Of a stretch of DNA of 64,000 bases, positions 1 to 12,369 are shown piece by piece. A program made the position numbers and the translations under genes. Below the pieces are notes generated by a model. It saw only the letters and a program-made list of their open reading frames with translations, ran no database searches and had not been told where the DNA came from. The stretch is from Dasypus novemcinctus (taxonomy: Eukaryota > Chordata > Mammalia > Cingulata > Dasypodidae). The DNA is taken from positions 29,060,770 to 29,124,769 of the forward strand of contig NC_080682.1 in NCBI RefSeq assembly GCF_030445035.2, in the 5' to 3' direction. Positions within the stretch are counted from its first letter, which is position 1, and each line of letters starts with the position of its first letter.

Positions 1-1000
1 CATGAAATTCAGAAAGAATAAAATAAAAATCATTACCAAATAATCCTGTCTCTAAACAAACTAAGAGGCAAAAAGTGACCTCTACCCAAATCCAAAGTTT
101 CATTTATTAGCCCATGTATAGGACTGGTTGGAGGAATTTTTTCTTAATCATTTATTATTGTTATTTTTATTTTGAATCTATTCATCCTATAGGTATTTTG
201 AATCAATCTTGAAGTCCCATAATCTTCTGCAAATAATATCCTGTAAAATATTTAAATGTTCATTGTAAGTCAAAACCCAGGTTTTCTATACTGACATGTA
301 TACCATCAGTAAGAAAAAGTAACATCTAGCTTAAAAACAATGATGGAAGGAGAATAAATCTGATTCCATCATTCTTCTGTGAAAGATAAATTCAGCATTA
401 CTTAGAATAGTTGCCAGTATTAGCAAAAAAGTTTCATAGAAGTAGCGGCAAGAATAAATGTTGGAAGAAAAGAGAAATGTTCAAATGAGGAGTCACATAA
501 GTCAGATTTTAGGTTCAAGTCTATGTAATGGAAATTTTAAAAGAGAAACAAAAATTAAAACCCCCAAGCCACTTATTCTTATTAATTATTTTTTTTACTT
601 ACTGTAACACTATAAATTGCTTCTAAATGTCTCATTTAATTTAAAAAGAATATGTAATTACTTTTTGGGACACTCCAAAACCTTTGTTTTTATTTTTAAA
701 GCACCATGGGAGGAGGGGTAGACATAAATATTAGCTGAAGGGAGGTTGTGACAAAAATATTTATGCACACAAGGTAAATGCAGAATTTTAATATAGTATT
801 TGATGAATATGATGGCATCAATCAAATATCTTTTATGTTTGTTTAGGTTTAAAGGGAAATATATCTGCTCTGAAACAATTCTTGCCATCAGTTCAGTGAT
901 GTACCTGACTCCACAATGGTGTAAGGCAAATTAAATAGAACTGTAATCTGTAAGTATTGGCTCATGGCACAGCTTCACAATTAAAATCTGCATGTGGTAT
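1..1000. other. AT-rich stretch, nothing assigned
   Basis: No coding region, RNA gene or repeat could be recognised. The short open frame on the minus strand at 658-888 has no family signature. Confidence 0.4.
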
Positions 1001-1376
1001 TAGGATGTTTGTCCAAAATTTACTCCTCTTTAAAATAACAATATAAGAGATGTAATATGAGGGCATTTTTGGGACACTGAAATTCTCCTGAATGTCATTG
1101 CAGCAGATACAGGCCATTAAACATCTTGTCAAAACCTATAAAATTGTGCAGGGCAGAATGTAAACTATAATGTACACTGTTAATACATTGTTAGTAGAAA
1201 GCTTCAATTTGTGTTCATAAATTATAACAAATGTACTACACAAATTAAAGCTGTCAATTAAGAAAGTGTGGGAGGGGTATGGGATGGGTAATATGGTTAT
1301 CCCCTACATTTTTGATGTACTGTTTATGTAATCTATAACTTCTTTAAAAATAAATACTATATATTAAAAAAAACAT
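1001..1376 (+). repeat. 3' end of a polyA-tailed L1-like repeat (copy 1)
   Basis: The segment matches the last few hundred bases of the repeats at 30080-31465 (+), 48131-49440 (+) and 8365-9960 (-). Shared landmarks in order are a 'gggcatttt..gggacactgaa' stretch, 'gtaaactataatgta', 'gtgggaggggta' and a terminal A/T-rich tail at about 1350-1373. The tail implies a non-LTR 3' end. I take it to be a 5'-truncated copy of a xenarthran L1 3' UTR, which is inference. Confidence 0.65.
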
Positions 1377-2179
1377 AGTAATACATTTGAATGACCAAGC
1401 AGACACAATGACGGAAGCCAGGCAGGCTCATTAAATATATAAATCAGTAGCTAAACAATTTCATTTAGGTATTTCAATTTTGATGTAATGGAGACTTTCA
1501 TAATTGAAATTTTATTATCAAATACATTTATTTAAAAATTATAAAATATTGACTCATAAAATTAATATTGTAACCACATCATTAAATGTGTATGTGATTA
1601 GAAGTTTGAGTAGTGTATGTCATCCTTTGGTCTGTGCAATATATTTATTTTATGATTAGTAATATGCAGTCAAACATTCCATGTGGTTAAAACCCAGTGA
1701 TACATATTATGATTAAAGTGACTATAATGGTAGGTTTAGATATCCTTTCCTAACTTTTCACATCCCAAAATACAATATAAAAAAAGATTAATGTTTCATA
1801 TATATATATGTATATATTTCTGGATGTCAAAAGAAAAGTTATACTACATATGATTAAATCAATTTTAGCACATATTTAAAGGACACAGATCTTATAATGA
1901 GAAAATTATTGTGGTTCTTAATTAATTTATAAATAAAAAAATTAATTTAAAGTGGCTTCCATTAGTATCATTTTAATAGAAAGCAGAAAATACCAGATAT
2001 CTTGTACTCAACATGGAATCTGTAGCACAATTTGCAAAGGAGAAGAGATATAAGTAAAAGCTGTCATTTACTGAGTACTTGCTACATTAATGAAATTTTA
2101 TTTTGAACTGTAACATCTTCTGCCATGGGTAAGTAAAATCATCCACCTGCTTTGATTTTATTTACACAACATAATAAAT
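1377..2179. other. AT-rich stretch, nothing assigned
   Basis: Contains a short TA-dinucleotide run near 1799-1817 and a possible MIR-like core near 2055-2110. No gene is visible. Confidence 0.4.
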
Positions 2180-2680
2180 TTAATATTTTTCTAGTCTTTG
2201 CTGTTTTCCAATAAATGAGGGTTTCCAATTCTCTTGTAGAATTCTATATGAATCAGGTTTTGGTCTATACTTCCTAGCCACTTAGGCAAAAGACAAGAAC
2301 TGAAGTGTTTCGTACCATGGATTTGATAGAATATTTGCACTTGATATTTCACATTCTATCTCCTAAAATACTCTACACATAATCTGAAATTTCATCTTAC
2401 TATGGATCAGCAAAAGCAGATTTAGATTTTACTATGAATATAAGGGGAATATGATCCAATTATCATCTTGTTCTAAATAACAATATGATGATTTACTCAA
2501 TCACATAAGGTAAGTGATTCTGGATTAATGCATTTTATGTTGACATTTGTTGAATGAATTAATAAGATTTTAGCTTCGCATTTAAAATGATACTTTAGAA
2601 AAAAATAAGAAATCTTAAGATATGAGATGTAAATGTGTATGATAAAGTCTGATATGTATTAATACTTAACTTCCACATGC
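2180..2680 (+). repeat. Duplicon block, copy 1
   Basis: Matches 38580-39125 in the same orientation and order. Shared words include 'aataacaatatgatgattta', 'atttgttga', 'atttaaaatgatac' and 'ttagaaaa'. A short third match lies at 50590-50710. The block is low copy and is not a repeat family I recognise, so segmental duplication is the best reading. Confidence 0.65.
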
Positions 2681-2819
2681 TGGCGATGTACTCCATATTA
2701 TATGGTAACAAATAAACAAATATGTGAAACTATGCTAATGTTATATCACAATATACCTCTTGCAGTATCTAGCACATTGCTTTATAGTGTTCTAAATTCA
2801 TTATACTTCTGTTTAAATT

Positions 2820-3330
2820 AAGTTATGAAGTGCTGTGTTTGGAGTGAATAAATTGTACACTTTTACTTTCTTCAAACTATAATTATTCAAAGTGATAAAA
2901 TTGCAAATTGATATAGGCATATGGAAATGGAGGTATCAAAATATAAAGCTCTGGAAGTCTTCTTCAGTGTTGTAGTTTTATGACTTCAGAACTTGTAGTT
3001 TCGAACAAGAAGAAATGGTAAAAATCTTAGACTTAAAAACACACCTAGGACCCAAAGAGAGAAAATTAAAATGTTTAGACAAGGGAGAAGCAACTTAATT
3101 TTCACTTTTTTCAATTCTCTAGATGCTCCTGATGGGCTATTTATTAAATGTACTTTTGAGAGAGTATATTTTGGGTAGATACACAACAAATAAACATGCC
3201 ATGGACAATGAACACTTTATTTCAGGATAAAGTATAGTATTGTGGTGGGTGTCTTACAGATTTTAGAGATGGTGTAAGGTGAGTGTCATTGATGATGTGA
3301 TTTTGGAGTCAAATTTGAAAGAATTGATGC
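2820..3330 (+). repeat. Duplicon block, second segment, copy 1
   Basis: Matches 51240-51935 in the same orientation. Landmarks are 'ggacccaaagagagaaaatta', a following 'cttttttcaattctctagat', 'acaacaaataaac', and 'agagatggtgtaaggt' against 'agagatggcgtaggat'. Similarity fades at both ends. Confidence 0.6.
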
Positions 3331-3489
3331 AACATAACATTATGGTCTATTTTGAGAGAGAGTTTATGGATACTTTAAATGATGAGTTAATGTCTACTTT
3401 TTTGGCAAAAGTCTATCGAATGTGCCAACACCATTAAAAACAAAAGGCTATACTTTCCTTTCTGCATACCTTAATATATTTAGTGAAAA

Positions 3490-3880
3490 GCAATCAATCA
3501 TTTATATGTGAATCCATGTCAAATACTATATATGGTTTCATTTATCTGAATACTTATCTTTTTACCAATATCATATTCTGTTGATTATTTAGCTATATGA
3601 TGAGTCCTGAAATCAGATGTGAGTCCTATAAGTTTATTCATCTTTTTCAAATTTCTTTTGAGTAGTCTTCTTTATTTTTCCATTTAAATTGTAGAATTGC
3701 CTTCTTGGTTTATGCAAAAATAACACTGAAATTTTTTCTGGGGTTGTATTGAATCTATAGATCAGCTTGTAATTGCTTTTTAATTAAAAGATGGCTTCTA
3801 GTTGAGCTGCTTGTCATATCATATTCCTTTATTTATTTATTTAATTTCAAAATCCATGGACAATATTACCTATCTACTAA
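3490..3880 (-). mobile_element. Old L1 ORF2 remnant
   Basis: The plus strand reads like the complement of the L1 ORF2 region downstream of the reverse transcriptase. It has a 'ggggttgtattgaatctatag' stretch preceded by 'gccttcttggtttatgc'. It is short, has no open frame and is heavily diverged. Confidence 0.55.
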
Positions 3881-4249
3881 TTTAGAATTCTGGGTGTGGG
3901 GGACAGTATCCAGGTATTTTTCAAAATTGTCGAAGAGTTTTTAACTATCATAGCCAAGTACTAATCTATGGATTGTATATGGGATCCCCAGGGCAAGAAA
4001 AACCATACAAAATATAAAGCATTTTACTCTCAAACCCCTATCAGACATTGAATGTTCTAATGCTCCATTAATTTTATATATAAACATGGCAGTTATCTGT
4101 TTACTGCCCCAAATCTCCTGTTCATAACTCTTCTTCATATGTTTATAATATTCATATTTTATCTCCTCTATGACATTCTGTTACTTTAAACTTTGTCTCA
4201 TAACACTTAGAAGTGTATTACTTGACAATTTAAGTAAGCTCAGTCAATT

Positions 4250-4500
4250 TTATTCAACAGTTTGGAACACTTTCATAGGTTATGCTTTCATATCATTCCA
4301 TTACATACATATTTAAGGGAATTTTGAGAGAATTAAACAAGTAATATTTCCAGAAAGAGGAAATTGTATTTCAGGAGGTTAGGTTATTAACTTAATCCCA
4401 CATAACTAGTAAGTTTCAGACTAGTACTACATTCTGAATGATCAGCATCATCAGAGATACTTTCTTCCTCGGCTACGGCTGTTTTTTGTCAGGCATATGG
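4250..4500 (+). repeat. MIR SINE inside a duplicon block, copy 1
   Basis: The core 'agaggaaattg', followed by 'ggttaggttattaactt' and 'cccacataactagtaagttt', follows the MIR consensus order. The same MIR with its flanks recurs at 63735-63950, so the whole segment is duplicated rather than independently inserted. Confidence 0.7.
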
Positions 4501-4770
4501 CAGCATCCCATTTTTAAGACATATGGAAAATTTTAAAATAATTTTCACATTGTTTCTCACTTAAATTTAGTAAAATATTGTAATGCGAATATGGTTGCCT
4601 GATATTATAATTATGACCCTTAAAGGAAGGCATTTCATACACATTATAGCAAGTTTAGGAAAAGTCCTCAGGTGTGCATTTCCAATATGTAAAAGCCATG
4701 ATATTCATTCATCATTATGAATTATATTTTTTACTTTTCCATTTAAGAATTTTTTATTTTAAAAATCAAT

Positions 4771-5240
4771 CACGGTAAGTGGATATGGCTCAAGTGATAG
4801 AGCTTCCACCTACTATATCGTAGGACTTGGGTTTGATCCCTGAGGCCTCCTGGTGAAAAAGAAGAGAAAACAGGCCCACATGGCAAGCCAGTGCCCACGT
4901 GGTGAGCCAGTGCCTGCGTGGTGAGTCAGTGTCTGCATGAGTGCCTGCACAAGTGCCCTCATGGTGAACCTGTGCCCTGTGCAAGTGAGTCACAAAGCAA
5001 GATGATGACACATCAAAAGAAAGACAAGGGGAGAGTCAAGGTGAAGTGTAGCAGAAACCAGGAACTGAGATGGTACAATTGACAGGGAAACTCTTCCCAT
5101 CAGAGGTCTCCCTGATCAAATTCTGGTAGAGAAGAGAAAATGAGAAAAGAAGAGAACACAGACAGAAAAAAAAAAAAAAAAAAAAAAAAAACCAGCAGGA
5201 AAGGAGGAGGAAAAGGGGGTAATAAATAAATAAATAATTC
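4771..5240 (+). mobile_element. tRNA-headed SINE (DAS-SINE-like) with target-site duplications
   Basis: The head resembles a tRNA: an A-box-like 'tggctcaagtgat' at about 4788-4800 and a B-box-like 'gggtttgatccc' at about 4829-4840, spaced as in RNA polymerase III type 2 promoters. A body follows with short imperfect repeats ending in 'cgtggtgagccagtgcc' (about 4895-4990). A polyA run (5167-5191) and a taaa-rich tail come last. The near-perfect 13-14 bp repeat 'ttttaaaaatcaa' at 4757-4769 and 5241-5254 brackets the element and marks L1-style integration. I recognise the family as xenarthran DAS-type from memory. It inserted into an older minus-strand L1 3' fragment. Confidence 0.85.
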
Positions 5241-5640
5241 TTTTAAAAAATCAAATATGCATATCAACAAGATTCCCATACATTACCCTACCACCACCAT
5301 CTTACATTTTTGTGACACATTTGTTACAAATGCTGAAAGAATATCATTATAATATAATATCTATAGTCCAAAGCTAATATTTGGTTATTTTTCCACAAAT
5401 AATCCTATTATTAACACCATGTATTAGTATTGTATATTTGTTATAGGTTCTGAGAGATGTTCTTATATTTGTACCATTAAGCACAGTAGATTATTCACCA
5501 CAGGATTCACTGTGTTGTACAGTGCCCTGCCTTGTAGAATGCATCCAAAGTGTACAATCGGTGGCTCTCAGTTTCATCACAGAGTTGTCTTGTCATTAGC
5601 TCAGAATTAATGTATAACCAATAAGCATGTGCCTCAAAAA
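5241..5640 (-). mobile_element. L1 3' UTR fragment, continuing left of the SINE
   Basis: Resembles the repeated module in the 3' UTR of the L1 at 13747-18007: 'tcccatacat' followed by 'accctaccaccacca', then 'catttgttacaaat', 'gaaagaa' and 'ctattattaacacc'. Its T-rich 3' terminus begins near 4747, so the SINE split it. Confidence 0.6.
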
Positions 5641-6720
5641 TTTTTCAGGTGGAAAGAATATTACAGAAGGAAACTTGGGTCTACTCAAATAAATAATAAT
5701 ATAAATATGTAAAATTGAAAGTAAATATGTCAAATATTGAATTTTCAAAAACTTAATTAACAATAAACGTCTAAGGGAAAAGTGTGGTGATGCATTGTGG
5801 GGCTTTAGTCACAAATAAAAGTTAAATTTATGAAAAAAATAGGACAAAGATTGGGAAAGATTAAGTGAGAGAAAGTCTAATAATCTGCCTAGAGCAACAA
5901 CTTTGCAAAGAAAAGAGCAGAATGTAAATATAAAGAATGAAAAAGCTATAGCACTATACAGTATACACTAATATTAAAATAATACAAATAAAATGTTATA
6001 AACATATTTTGTTGTTAAATTTAATACTTTAGATTAAATGTATATTCCTTAAAGATGCTCACATCAGAAAAATGGGTAAATTGAACACTTTTGTATCTAT
6101 TCAAGGAGTTGAATTTTCCCTTAAAAGCATTCTACATGAAAGAAAAACAACACACCAGGGAATTCTTTTCCTGATGTGAAAACCTCATATTTCTCTCAGA
6201 CATGAATGTGGAAGGAGTTCATATGAATCCTCTTAATACAAGAAGAAGACAACACCTTGAGAGAAAGAAGACCAACACAGAAGAAATCTGTGTACCAGGG
6301 TTACTTCATGGAAAAGAGCCACCCATAAACCCTAGTCAGCTAAAGGCTGCATTTGTTCATTCATGAACAATAATTTCCCCTTTTTTGAGCTGATCTGTTT
6401 CTACATTCATTTCTTTACAGTAGAGTGTCCTTTAACTGACTAAAACAAGTTCTTTGGTTTTCTCCACAGTACAATCAAAATCACCTTATAAATCTTTCTT
6501 TGCCTTACAGAGATTTTTCTTTCTGTAAATATGACTATTCAAATATGTTTGGAAAGATTTAGCTTGTATTGCAAAAGTCACACTGCCTTCTTCAGTATAT
6601 GTATATATTGACAACAATACATAGTTCTTAGTGAACCCCATTTTCTTAAGTTTAAAAAAATATATATAATTTAAGCAATGAATTATTTTTTTCAATTTTA
6701 ATATCAGTAGTATAATTTTA
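5641..6720. other. AT-rich stretch, nothing assigned
   Basis: No recognisable gene or repeat. Coding-length open frames are absent. Confidence 0.4.
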
Positions 6721-6729
6721 TTGAAAAAC

Positions 6730-6870
6730 ATGGACTGGCAATGGCGGATGTAAGCTCTAAGGTCACTATCTTGGTTCAAATGTAAGTTTGCCCTTTAAGT
6801 TGTTGACTGACAATGAACATATTTTGTAATATCTCTGCTCCCCAGTTTCATCATGTGCTAAATTCAGCCA
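6730..6870 (-). repeat. MIR-like SINE, antisense
   Basis: The order 'ttggttcaaatgtaag', 'gttgttgactg', 'tctctgctccccagtttcatca' matches the complement of the MIR core region. Confidence 0.55.
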
Positions 6871-6884
6871 TTCAAATGCATCTG

Positions 6885-7200
6885 CTGAGGCAGTCTATTC
6901 AGTGCTGGGGATAGAACACTGAAAAAAACTGGCAAATCTTGTGGTCATAGAGTTTATACAGTGGAGGAAATCAGAGAGGAAAAAAGGCATAAGCAAAATG
7001 TATAGAAAAAGATATAGAATATTAGATGAGGTAACTGCTGTGGAAAACATATAGCATAGATGTGAAGTGGGGGCAGATGCGATTTTAAATAGGTGATAAG
7101 GCGTTCAGAAGGAAAAGAACGAGAAAAGATCACACTTGAAATATATGATACGCTGATGGATTCAATGCAGGATGTGCGACATCGAGAAACTGCCAGCGTG
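6885..7200 (+). repeat. Ancient placental interspersed repeat, family not named
   Basis: Shares the scheme 'cagtgctggggatagaacactgaa', 'caaatcttgtggtcatagagttta', then a purine-rich stretch, with the segment at 37105-37720. The pattern is one I recognise as old and widespread in placental genomes, but I cannot name the family. Confidence 0.4.
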
Positions 7201-7239
7201 AATCTTTCCTGAACAAGAGTATGACTTTTCATTACTTTA

Positions 7240-8364
7240 GATTAAATTTCAGATAATACAGGTACCTACTTCAGAGATCTCTTATGAATGTAACTGTTAA
7301 TTATGGATCTAAAGCTCTGGGAATACTGCCTATAAATTCTTATAAATATAACCTATTTTATAACATTACTGTATCATCTCAATCATTGAAAATAATTTCT
7401 TATGATCTTCTCCAGTCTTATTTTCTTTATCATTCTTTAAAGAGCTCACCTTTTACAGTATGCAATACAACCATAAACAAGAATTTTGTTTCAAAATTAC
7501 CTGACTAAATCTTACATAAAAGATGATATACAGTAATATAAATAGCAAAAAAGGGATAATGTAAATAATCTACTTCTCCCATATTGTCCAAAATTTATAT
7601 TACAGTTAATTAATAGCATCATAATGCTTTCTAAAATATTTTATGAAAGGATGATTCTTCTGAAATTAATAAAATCATAAGCGTTTTCTGAACTTATTAC
7701 TTCCTGAAAATTCAGAGCTTCTGTTGACCATCATTTTAAATATTCACCAGCAGACTTTCTAAATCATAGAAATGTACATAAATAAAAGGAAGGCCAAGGT
7801 AGTTCATTAAAAAGATCAGAAAACGTAAAGAGGTTTTAAATATAAGAAAAGACAATATGCATGTATAAGATATTAGTAAAAAATGTATACTTAAAAATCA
7901 AATTCTTAACAAAGACATCTCTTATTGAAAATTAAAAAGAGGAATTGCAATATACGTAGACTATAGACAACATAGACGTCAGAGCAAAAATAAGACATAA
8001 TACAGTATTTATATGGACACTATATGTAAGTTACAATTTTCATATAAATTCAGTCTTGAGAGGGGAAAATGAACATTTTAATTACTTGAATAAATAAATG
8101 AACAGAGATGAAATGGTGAAAAGTGATTAAAAACTTTACTCCTAAAAGATGCTGAAATTTGTTTAAACATTATTTAGTAAAATGAACAAATATAATTCTA
8201 CAAAGAAAATATTAATATAATTTAAATAATAGAGGGTAAAAATTCAAATAAAACAATCAAATAACTAGAAAATGCAGAAAGCTTTATTTTTTTAGTTTTT
8301 TTGAACTTTGAAAAAATATTTTCTCTGTCATTAGATTGGGAATGTCACAGTAGGAGGTATAGAA
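7240..8364. other. AT-rich stretch, nothing assigned
   Basis: One short plus-strand open frame (7284-7508) has no family features. No repeat was recognised. Confidence 0.35.
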
Positions 8365-9960
8365 TGTTTTTTTTAAATTAATTTTTAAAGGATACTTAGA
8401 TTACATAAATGTTACATAAAAAATATAGAGATTCCCATATGTCCTGCTCCCATACCTCCCACATTTTTCCCACCTAAATAACATTCTTCATTAGTATGGT
8501 ACATTCAGTGCAATTGATAAATGCATTTTGGGGAATTGCCACTGAGCATGGATCATAGTTTACATTGTAGTTTACACTCTCTCCCACATGATTAACTAGG
8601 TTATGGGAAGATATATAATGGCCTATATCTGCCATTGCAGTGTCATTCAGGACGATTCTTAAGTACCCAAAATTCCCCCATATTACACCTGTTTTTCCCT
8701 CTCTTTGCCCTCAGAACCTCCAGTGGCCACTGCCTCAATATCAATGTTGAAATTTTTTCCATTGCTAGAATCACAATAAGTCTATAGTAGAATACCAGTT
8801 AGTCCACCCTGTCCCTAGTTCATTCCCCAACCCTGAGGATTCTGGGATGGTGATTGTCTACTCCAAATCTAATTAACAGGGAGCTTTGTTCCAATACAAC
8901 TAATGGATGGAACTCTCTTGCTTGCAGTTGTAGGCTTTCTACTTTCCTTGTTATGGTAGTTGTTCATTCTCATATCCTTGTTAGTTGTTCTGCATGAGTT
9001 CAATGAACTGGAGAGTAGGAGCTGCAACTCTCTTGATGCTCAGGGTCCAGCTTGCACATGGACAGTCCAAAGATTTAAGTCTCTTGGATGGACACCTATG
9101 AACTCTAGGTCCAAATACAGGTTCAAATAGAGGGGACAGATGAGCCATGTGTAGGGAAGCCATAACTGAGTCCACCTATGTCACTCTCAGGTGCACAAAG
9201 TCCAAAGTAGGGTCCACTGGCAAGACACCAAATTCTGGAGCTACCTGTCCTGACTGTAGGACCTGAGTGTCTCCAGAGCCTTCAGGAGCCCAACTATTTG
9301 GGGTAGTATCTACTTTGACAGTCTATGAGATCCTGCTGAGATGTGCAAAATCTTTACCTCTGGGATGACCTCCCAACTCATTTTGAGGTTTCTTAGCCAT
9401 ATAAAATCATTTGTCTTTACCTTGTCCCCTTTAATTTGAGTTTTTTTTCCAGTTGCTTTGCTGGTTGGTGCTTGATAGTAATCCCTCAGTGACAGGGAGG
9501 CTCAGCTCTGGGAGTCAAGCCCCATGCTGAGGGAAAGGTAGTGCACTTATATGCTGCGTTTGGCTTAGAGAGAGGCCACATTTGAGCACAAGGAGGCTCT
9601 TAAGAGGTAGCTCTTAAGCACCCTATAACTCTACATTAAGTTTAAATTTCAAGAGCAAAGGCTTAAAAGCGTAGTTATCAATGTCAAGGGCCCATCAACT
9701 GCTATCTTCCTTTGCTAGTCACTGCCCCTGTACGTCAGTGATTTTTGATGTTCCACTAGAGAATGTGACAGAATTCCCCAGAATTGGAATTCAATATTCT
9801 TTTGGTTATTGTATGAATCTCCACCCACTGTGACAATGCCCCATGAACATTTGAGCACATTTATATACATTATATATCTAGGTTAACTTCCTCCCATGTA
9901 TCCTCTATCACTGATACCTCACACCAATGATCCTCCCCTTCCCCAATTGCAACCACATTT
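8365..9960 (-). repeat. PolyA-tailed L1-like 3' segment, longest copy
   Basis: Read on the minus strand it aligns along its length with 48131-49440 and 30080-31465. Landmarks in order are 'cacagtgggtggagattcat', 'cccttgacattgataact', 'gtggcctctctctaagccaa', 'gactcccagagctgagcct', 'tatggctaag' and 'gtgtaaactacaatgtaaac', then a T-rich terminus at 8365-8390 on the plus strand (a polyA tail on the minus). No LTR ends or open frame are visible. Xenarthran L1 3' UTR is my best guess. Confidence 0.65.
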
Positions 9961-10830
9961 AATAGCAGAGTATCTTAAAACTGCAATTATACATTATGTA
10001 AAGGAATTTTTAAGGAAAATTTTAGCTCTCACCTGAATCAAATTACTCACAAAATTTGGTTTCATTCTTATTTCTTAGCTGTCAAAATTTTCTCTATTAA
10101 AATTTAACAACAAATGAGACAAAAATTTAATTTGAGAATATATTTTTTATTTAACAAAATTATGGAAATCAGAAGAAAGGAAATGATTCATTTTTAATCA
10201 TATTGAGTTAAAGAAATCTTACTGAAGTTTGTTGACACATCACATATGATAGGGTTTTCAAATAGTTAGCAGGTAGATACAAAAGAGATAAGTATATTAT
10301 AGTTTAAAGATATTTAATCCAATGAATTCATAAAATGGCAGATCTTAAAGTACTGTAAGATGAGATTCTTGATTTTGTTCATGTACAAAGAAAACATTCA
10401 TTTTTCAATATTAAATGATAGAGGAATAGATATTTTAGGAATGAGTGGAAAGCAAAAGCTGAAAAAAAAATAGAAAATGACAAAAATATTTTGTATATGT
10501 TTAGTATATGCATACGCATAATAAGCTTACCCTACAGGACTATAAAAATTATTAATATGTTTAGGATATTTCTATTTTCTTTAATACTTTAAAATATTTT
10601 CCAAATTTCCTTCACTGATCACATTTATTTTTCTATAAATTAATTCTATCATAATATTTTACTTTGCTCTAAGACCAAATATTGTTACTGATTTTAGTGG
10701 TTCATTTATTAATAAGTTTAACTGTATGTATATAGCACCAGTGAATATTTTCATAACAAAAGTCATTGAATATTTAAAATTTTGAAAGAATATAAGTATT
10801 CTGATGATGTGACCAAAATTTATTTTCATT
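9961..10830. other. AT-rich stretch downstream of the receptor gene, nothing assigned
   Basis: This lies 3' of the minus-strand receptor. Candidate minus-strand polyadenylation hexamers (TTTATT on the plus strand) occur near 10626 and 10706, but none can be tied to the gene from sequence alone. Confidence 0.35.
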
Positions 10831-10839
10831 GGTTTAAAA

Positions 10840-11040
10840 TTTTCAAGTCCTTGTCTGTGGTAATATTCATAATAATATTATGGATTTAGTAGTTTTGTTC
10901 TTCTTACACATGTGATGAAATGAGGTTTACTGTTTCGGTGACTTACTAAGGTATATTCAGCTAAAAAGCTGGCAGATCTAGAAATTAAATCCTGGATTTT
11001 CCAGTCCAAAGCAGCATTCATTACTACTCTGCAATATTTT
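10840..11040 (+). repeat. MIR SINE
   Basis: 'tgatgaaatgaggttt', 'gtgacttactaaggt', 'gctggcagatctagaaatta' and 'tccagtccaaagcag' follow the MIR core and 3' order with moderate decay. Confidence 0.65.
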
Positions 11041-11402
11041 TTCTAAATAGAATAAAATGGACATCTGAAATTTCTTTCCATAATAAAATCATCTGAAATT
11101 GGAATATATATGGGGAATTCTATGATACAATTTGAAAGATCAAACAAATTTTTGTGCTCATTAATTTCCTTAAAAGCACAATATTTAAACCACAGTGGTA
11201 ACCTATATATCAAGTCTTCCAATTTTTATATGTTTTTCTAAAAACATATTATTGGAACTGTTTCATATCATGTATGATCAAGCAGATGATTGCTCAATAG
11301 AAATGCTTGCTAATTAAAGGATATTCTTCTATTTAGAGAAAGACCAAGTAAATACCTCATAAAAAAGAAAGGAAAGATGAGCTTAAATGTTCAACATTAT
11401 TG

Positions 11403-12347
11403 TCATTTAAATTGTCTGGCGCCCTCTCTTTTCTTCATGACTCTAATGAGAGCATTTCTCACCTCTTTGTTCCTAAGACTATAAATGAGTGGATTCAGCA
11501 TGGGGATCACCATCGTGTAAAACACAGAGGCCAGTTGATCTTTTCCCAAAGAGTAGGACTTCTTTGGTTTTAAATAAATAAATGTCATGGTGCAGAAAAA
11601 TATAGTGACTCCTAGTAGGTGGGAGGCACAAGTAGAGAAGGCTTTGCGCTTTCCTGAAGTCGAATTAATTTTCAGGATAGTAGACAGAATGGACCCATAG
11701 GACATGGAGATTGTGATTAGAGACACCATTATCGTTATGCCAGAGAGAATGATTATCATGATTTCAGTGTCATGAGTGTCAGTGCAGGACAGGGCTAAAA
11801 TTGGGGCTAAGTCACAGAAAAAGTGATAGATTATATTGGAGTTGCAGAAATGCAAACTGTTCATGCAAAGAACATTGACCAAGGAGTCAGTGAAGCCAAT
11901 CATATAGGACCCAGTGATGAACGTACAGCAGATTTTCATAGACATAATAACTGTGTAGTGAAGAGGATTGCAGATAGCTACATAGCGGTCATAGGCCATT
12001 GAAGAGAGAAGGAAAAATTCAGTGGCACCTAAGAAAACAAAAAAATACATTTGGACGAAGCAACCTTTAAATGAAATATGCTTAGTGGAAGTCAGTAAAT
12101 TCTCTAAGGTTTTAGGTGTGATGACAGTTGAGTAACTGAGATCGAGGAATGACAGGTGACTGAGGAAAAAGTACATGGGGGTGTGAAGCTGGGGATCAAG
12201 TTGAATTATCACTATCATCCCGGCATTTCCCAGCAGGGTGATCAGGTATATCAGGAGAAACAGCATAAAGAGGACCTGCCTGAGATCTTCAGATTCTGTC
12301 AATCCCATCAGGATGAAGTTAGCCACATTTGTCATATTACTTCCCAT
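11403..12347 (-). CDS. Olfactory receptor, class II, intact
   Basis: A 314-residue seven-transmembrane G protein-coupled receptor, expected to sit in the ciliary membrane of olfactory neurons and signal through Golf when an odorant binds. Family hallmarks are visible: an N-glycosylation site N-M-T at residues 4-6, GN in TM1 (40-41), LHTPMYFFL at 54-62, [10 protein letters not shown] at 117-126, SY in TM5 (216-217), [10 protein letters not shown] at 235-244 and [12 protein letters not shown] at 282-293. Cys96 and Cys178 can form the conserved disulfide, with further loop-2 cysteines at 168 and 188. Length is normal for the family and the coding part is one exon, as usual. The chosen ATG gives the standard short N-terminus and lies 19 nt from a good splice acceptor. 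The subfamily looks nearest to the OR5/OR8/OR9 group by eye, which I do not claim firmly. An inactivated paralogue lies 42 kb away on the same strand. Ligand unknown. Confidence 0.96.
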   Translation of the reverse strand: MGSNMTNVANFILMGLTESEDLRQVLFMLFLLIYLITLLGNAGMIVIIQLDPQLHTPMYFFLSHLSFLDLSYSTVITPKTLENLLTSTKHISFKGCFVQMYFFVFLGATEFFLLSSMAYDRYVAICNPLHYTVIMSMKICCTFITGSYMIGFTDSLVNVLCMNSLHFCNSNIIYHFFCDLAPILALSCTDTHDTEIMIIILSGITIMVSLITISMSYGSILSTILKINSTSGKRKAFSTCASHLLGVTIFFCTMTFIYLKPKKSYSLGKDQLASVFYTMVIPMLNPLIYSLRNKEVRNALIRVMKKREGARQFK

Positions 12348-12365
12348 AGCATTTAAGTACTGTAA

Positions 12366-12369
12366 ACTG
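12366..12369 (-). promoter_or_regulatory. Candidate splice acceptor of the receptor coding exon
   Basis: On the minus strand a pyrimidine-leaning 'gatttctcaacag' ends 19 nt before the ATG. Olfactory receptor genes usually splice a short 5' non-coding exon to the coding exon close to the start codon, so this is a plausible acceptor. In the pseudogene the same spot reads TGG instead of CAG (54905-54907). The upstream exon and promoter were not located. Confidence 0.45.

Noticed and set aside
4788..4850. Possible tRNA gene (A and B boxes present)
   Set aside because: The head belongs to a SINE with a long non-tRNA body, A-rich tail and target duplications; no complete cloverleaf can be drawn.
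7284..7508. Plus-strand open frame of 74 codons
   Set aside because: Low-complexity composition, no motif, and no conserved context; expected by chance in 64 kb.
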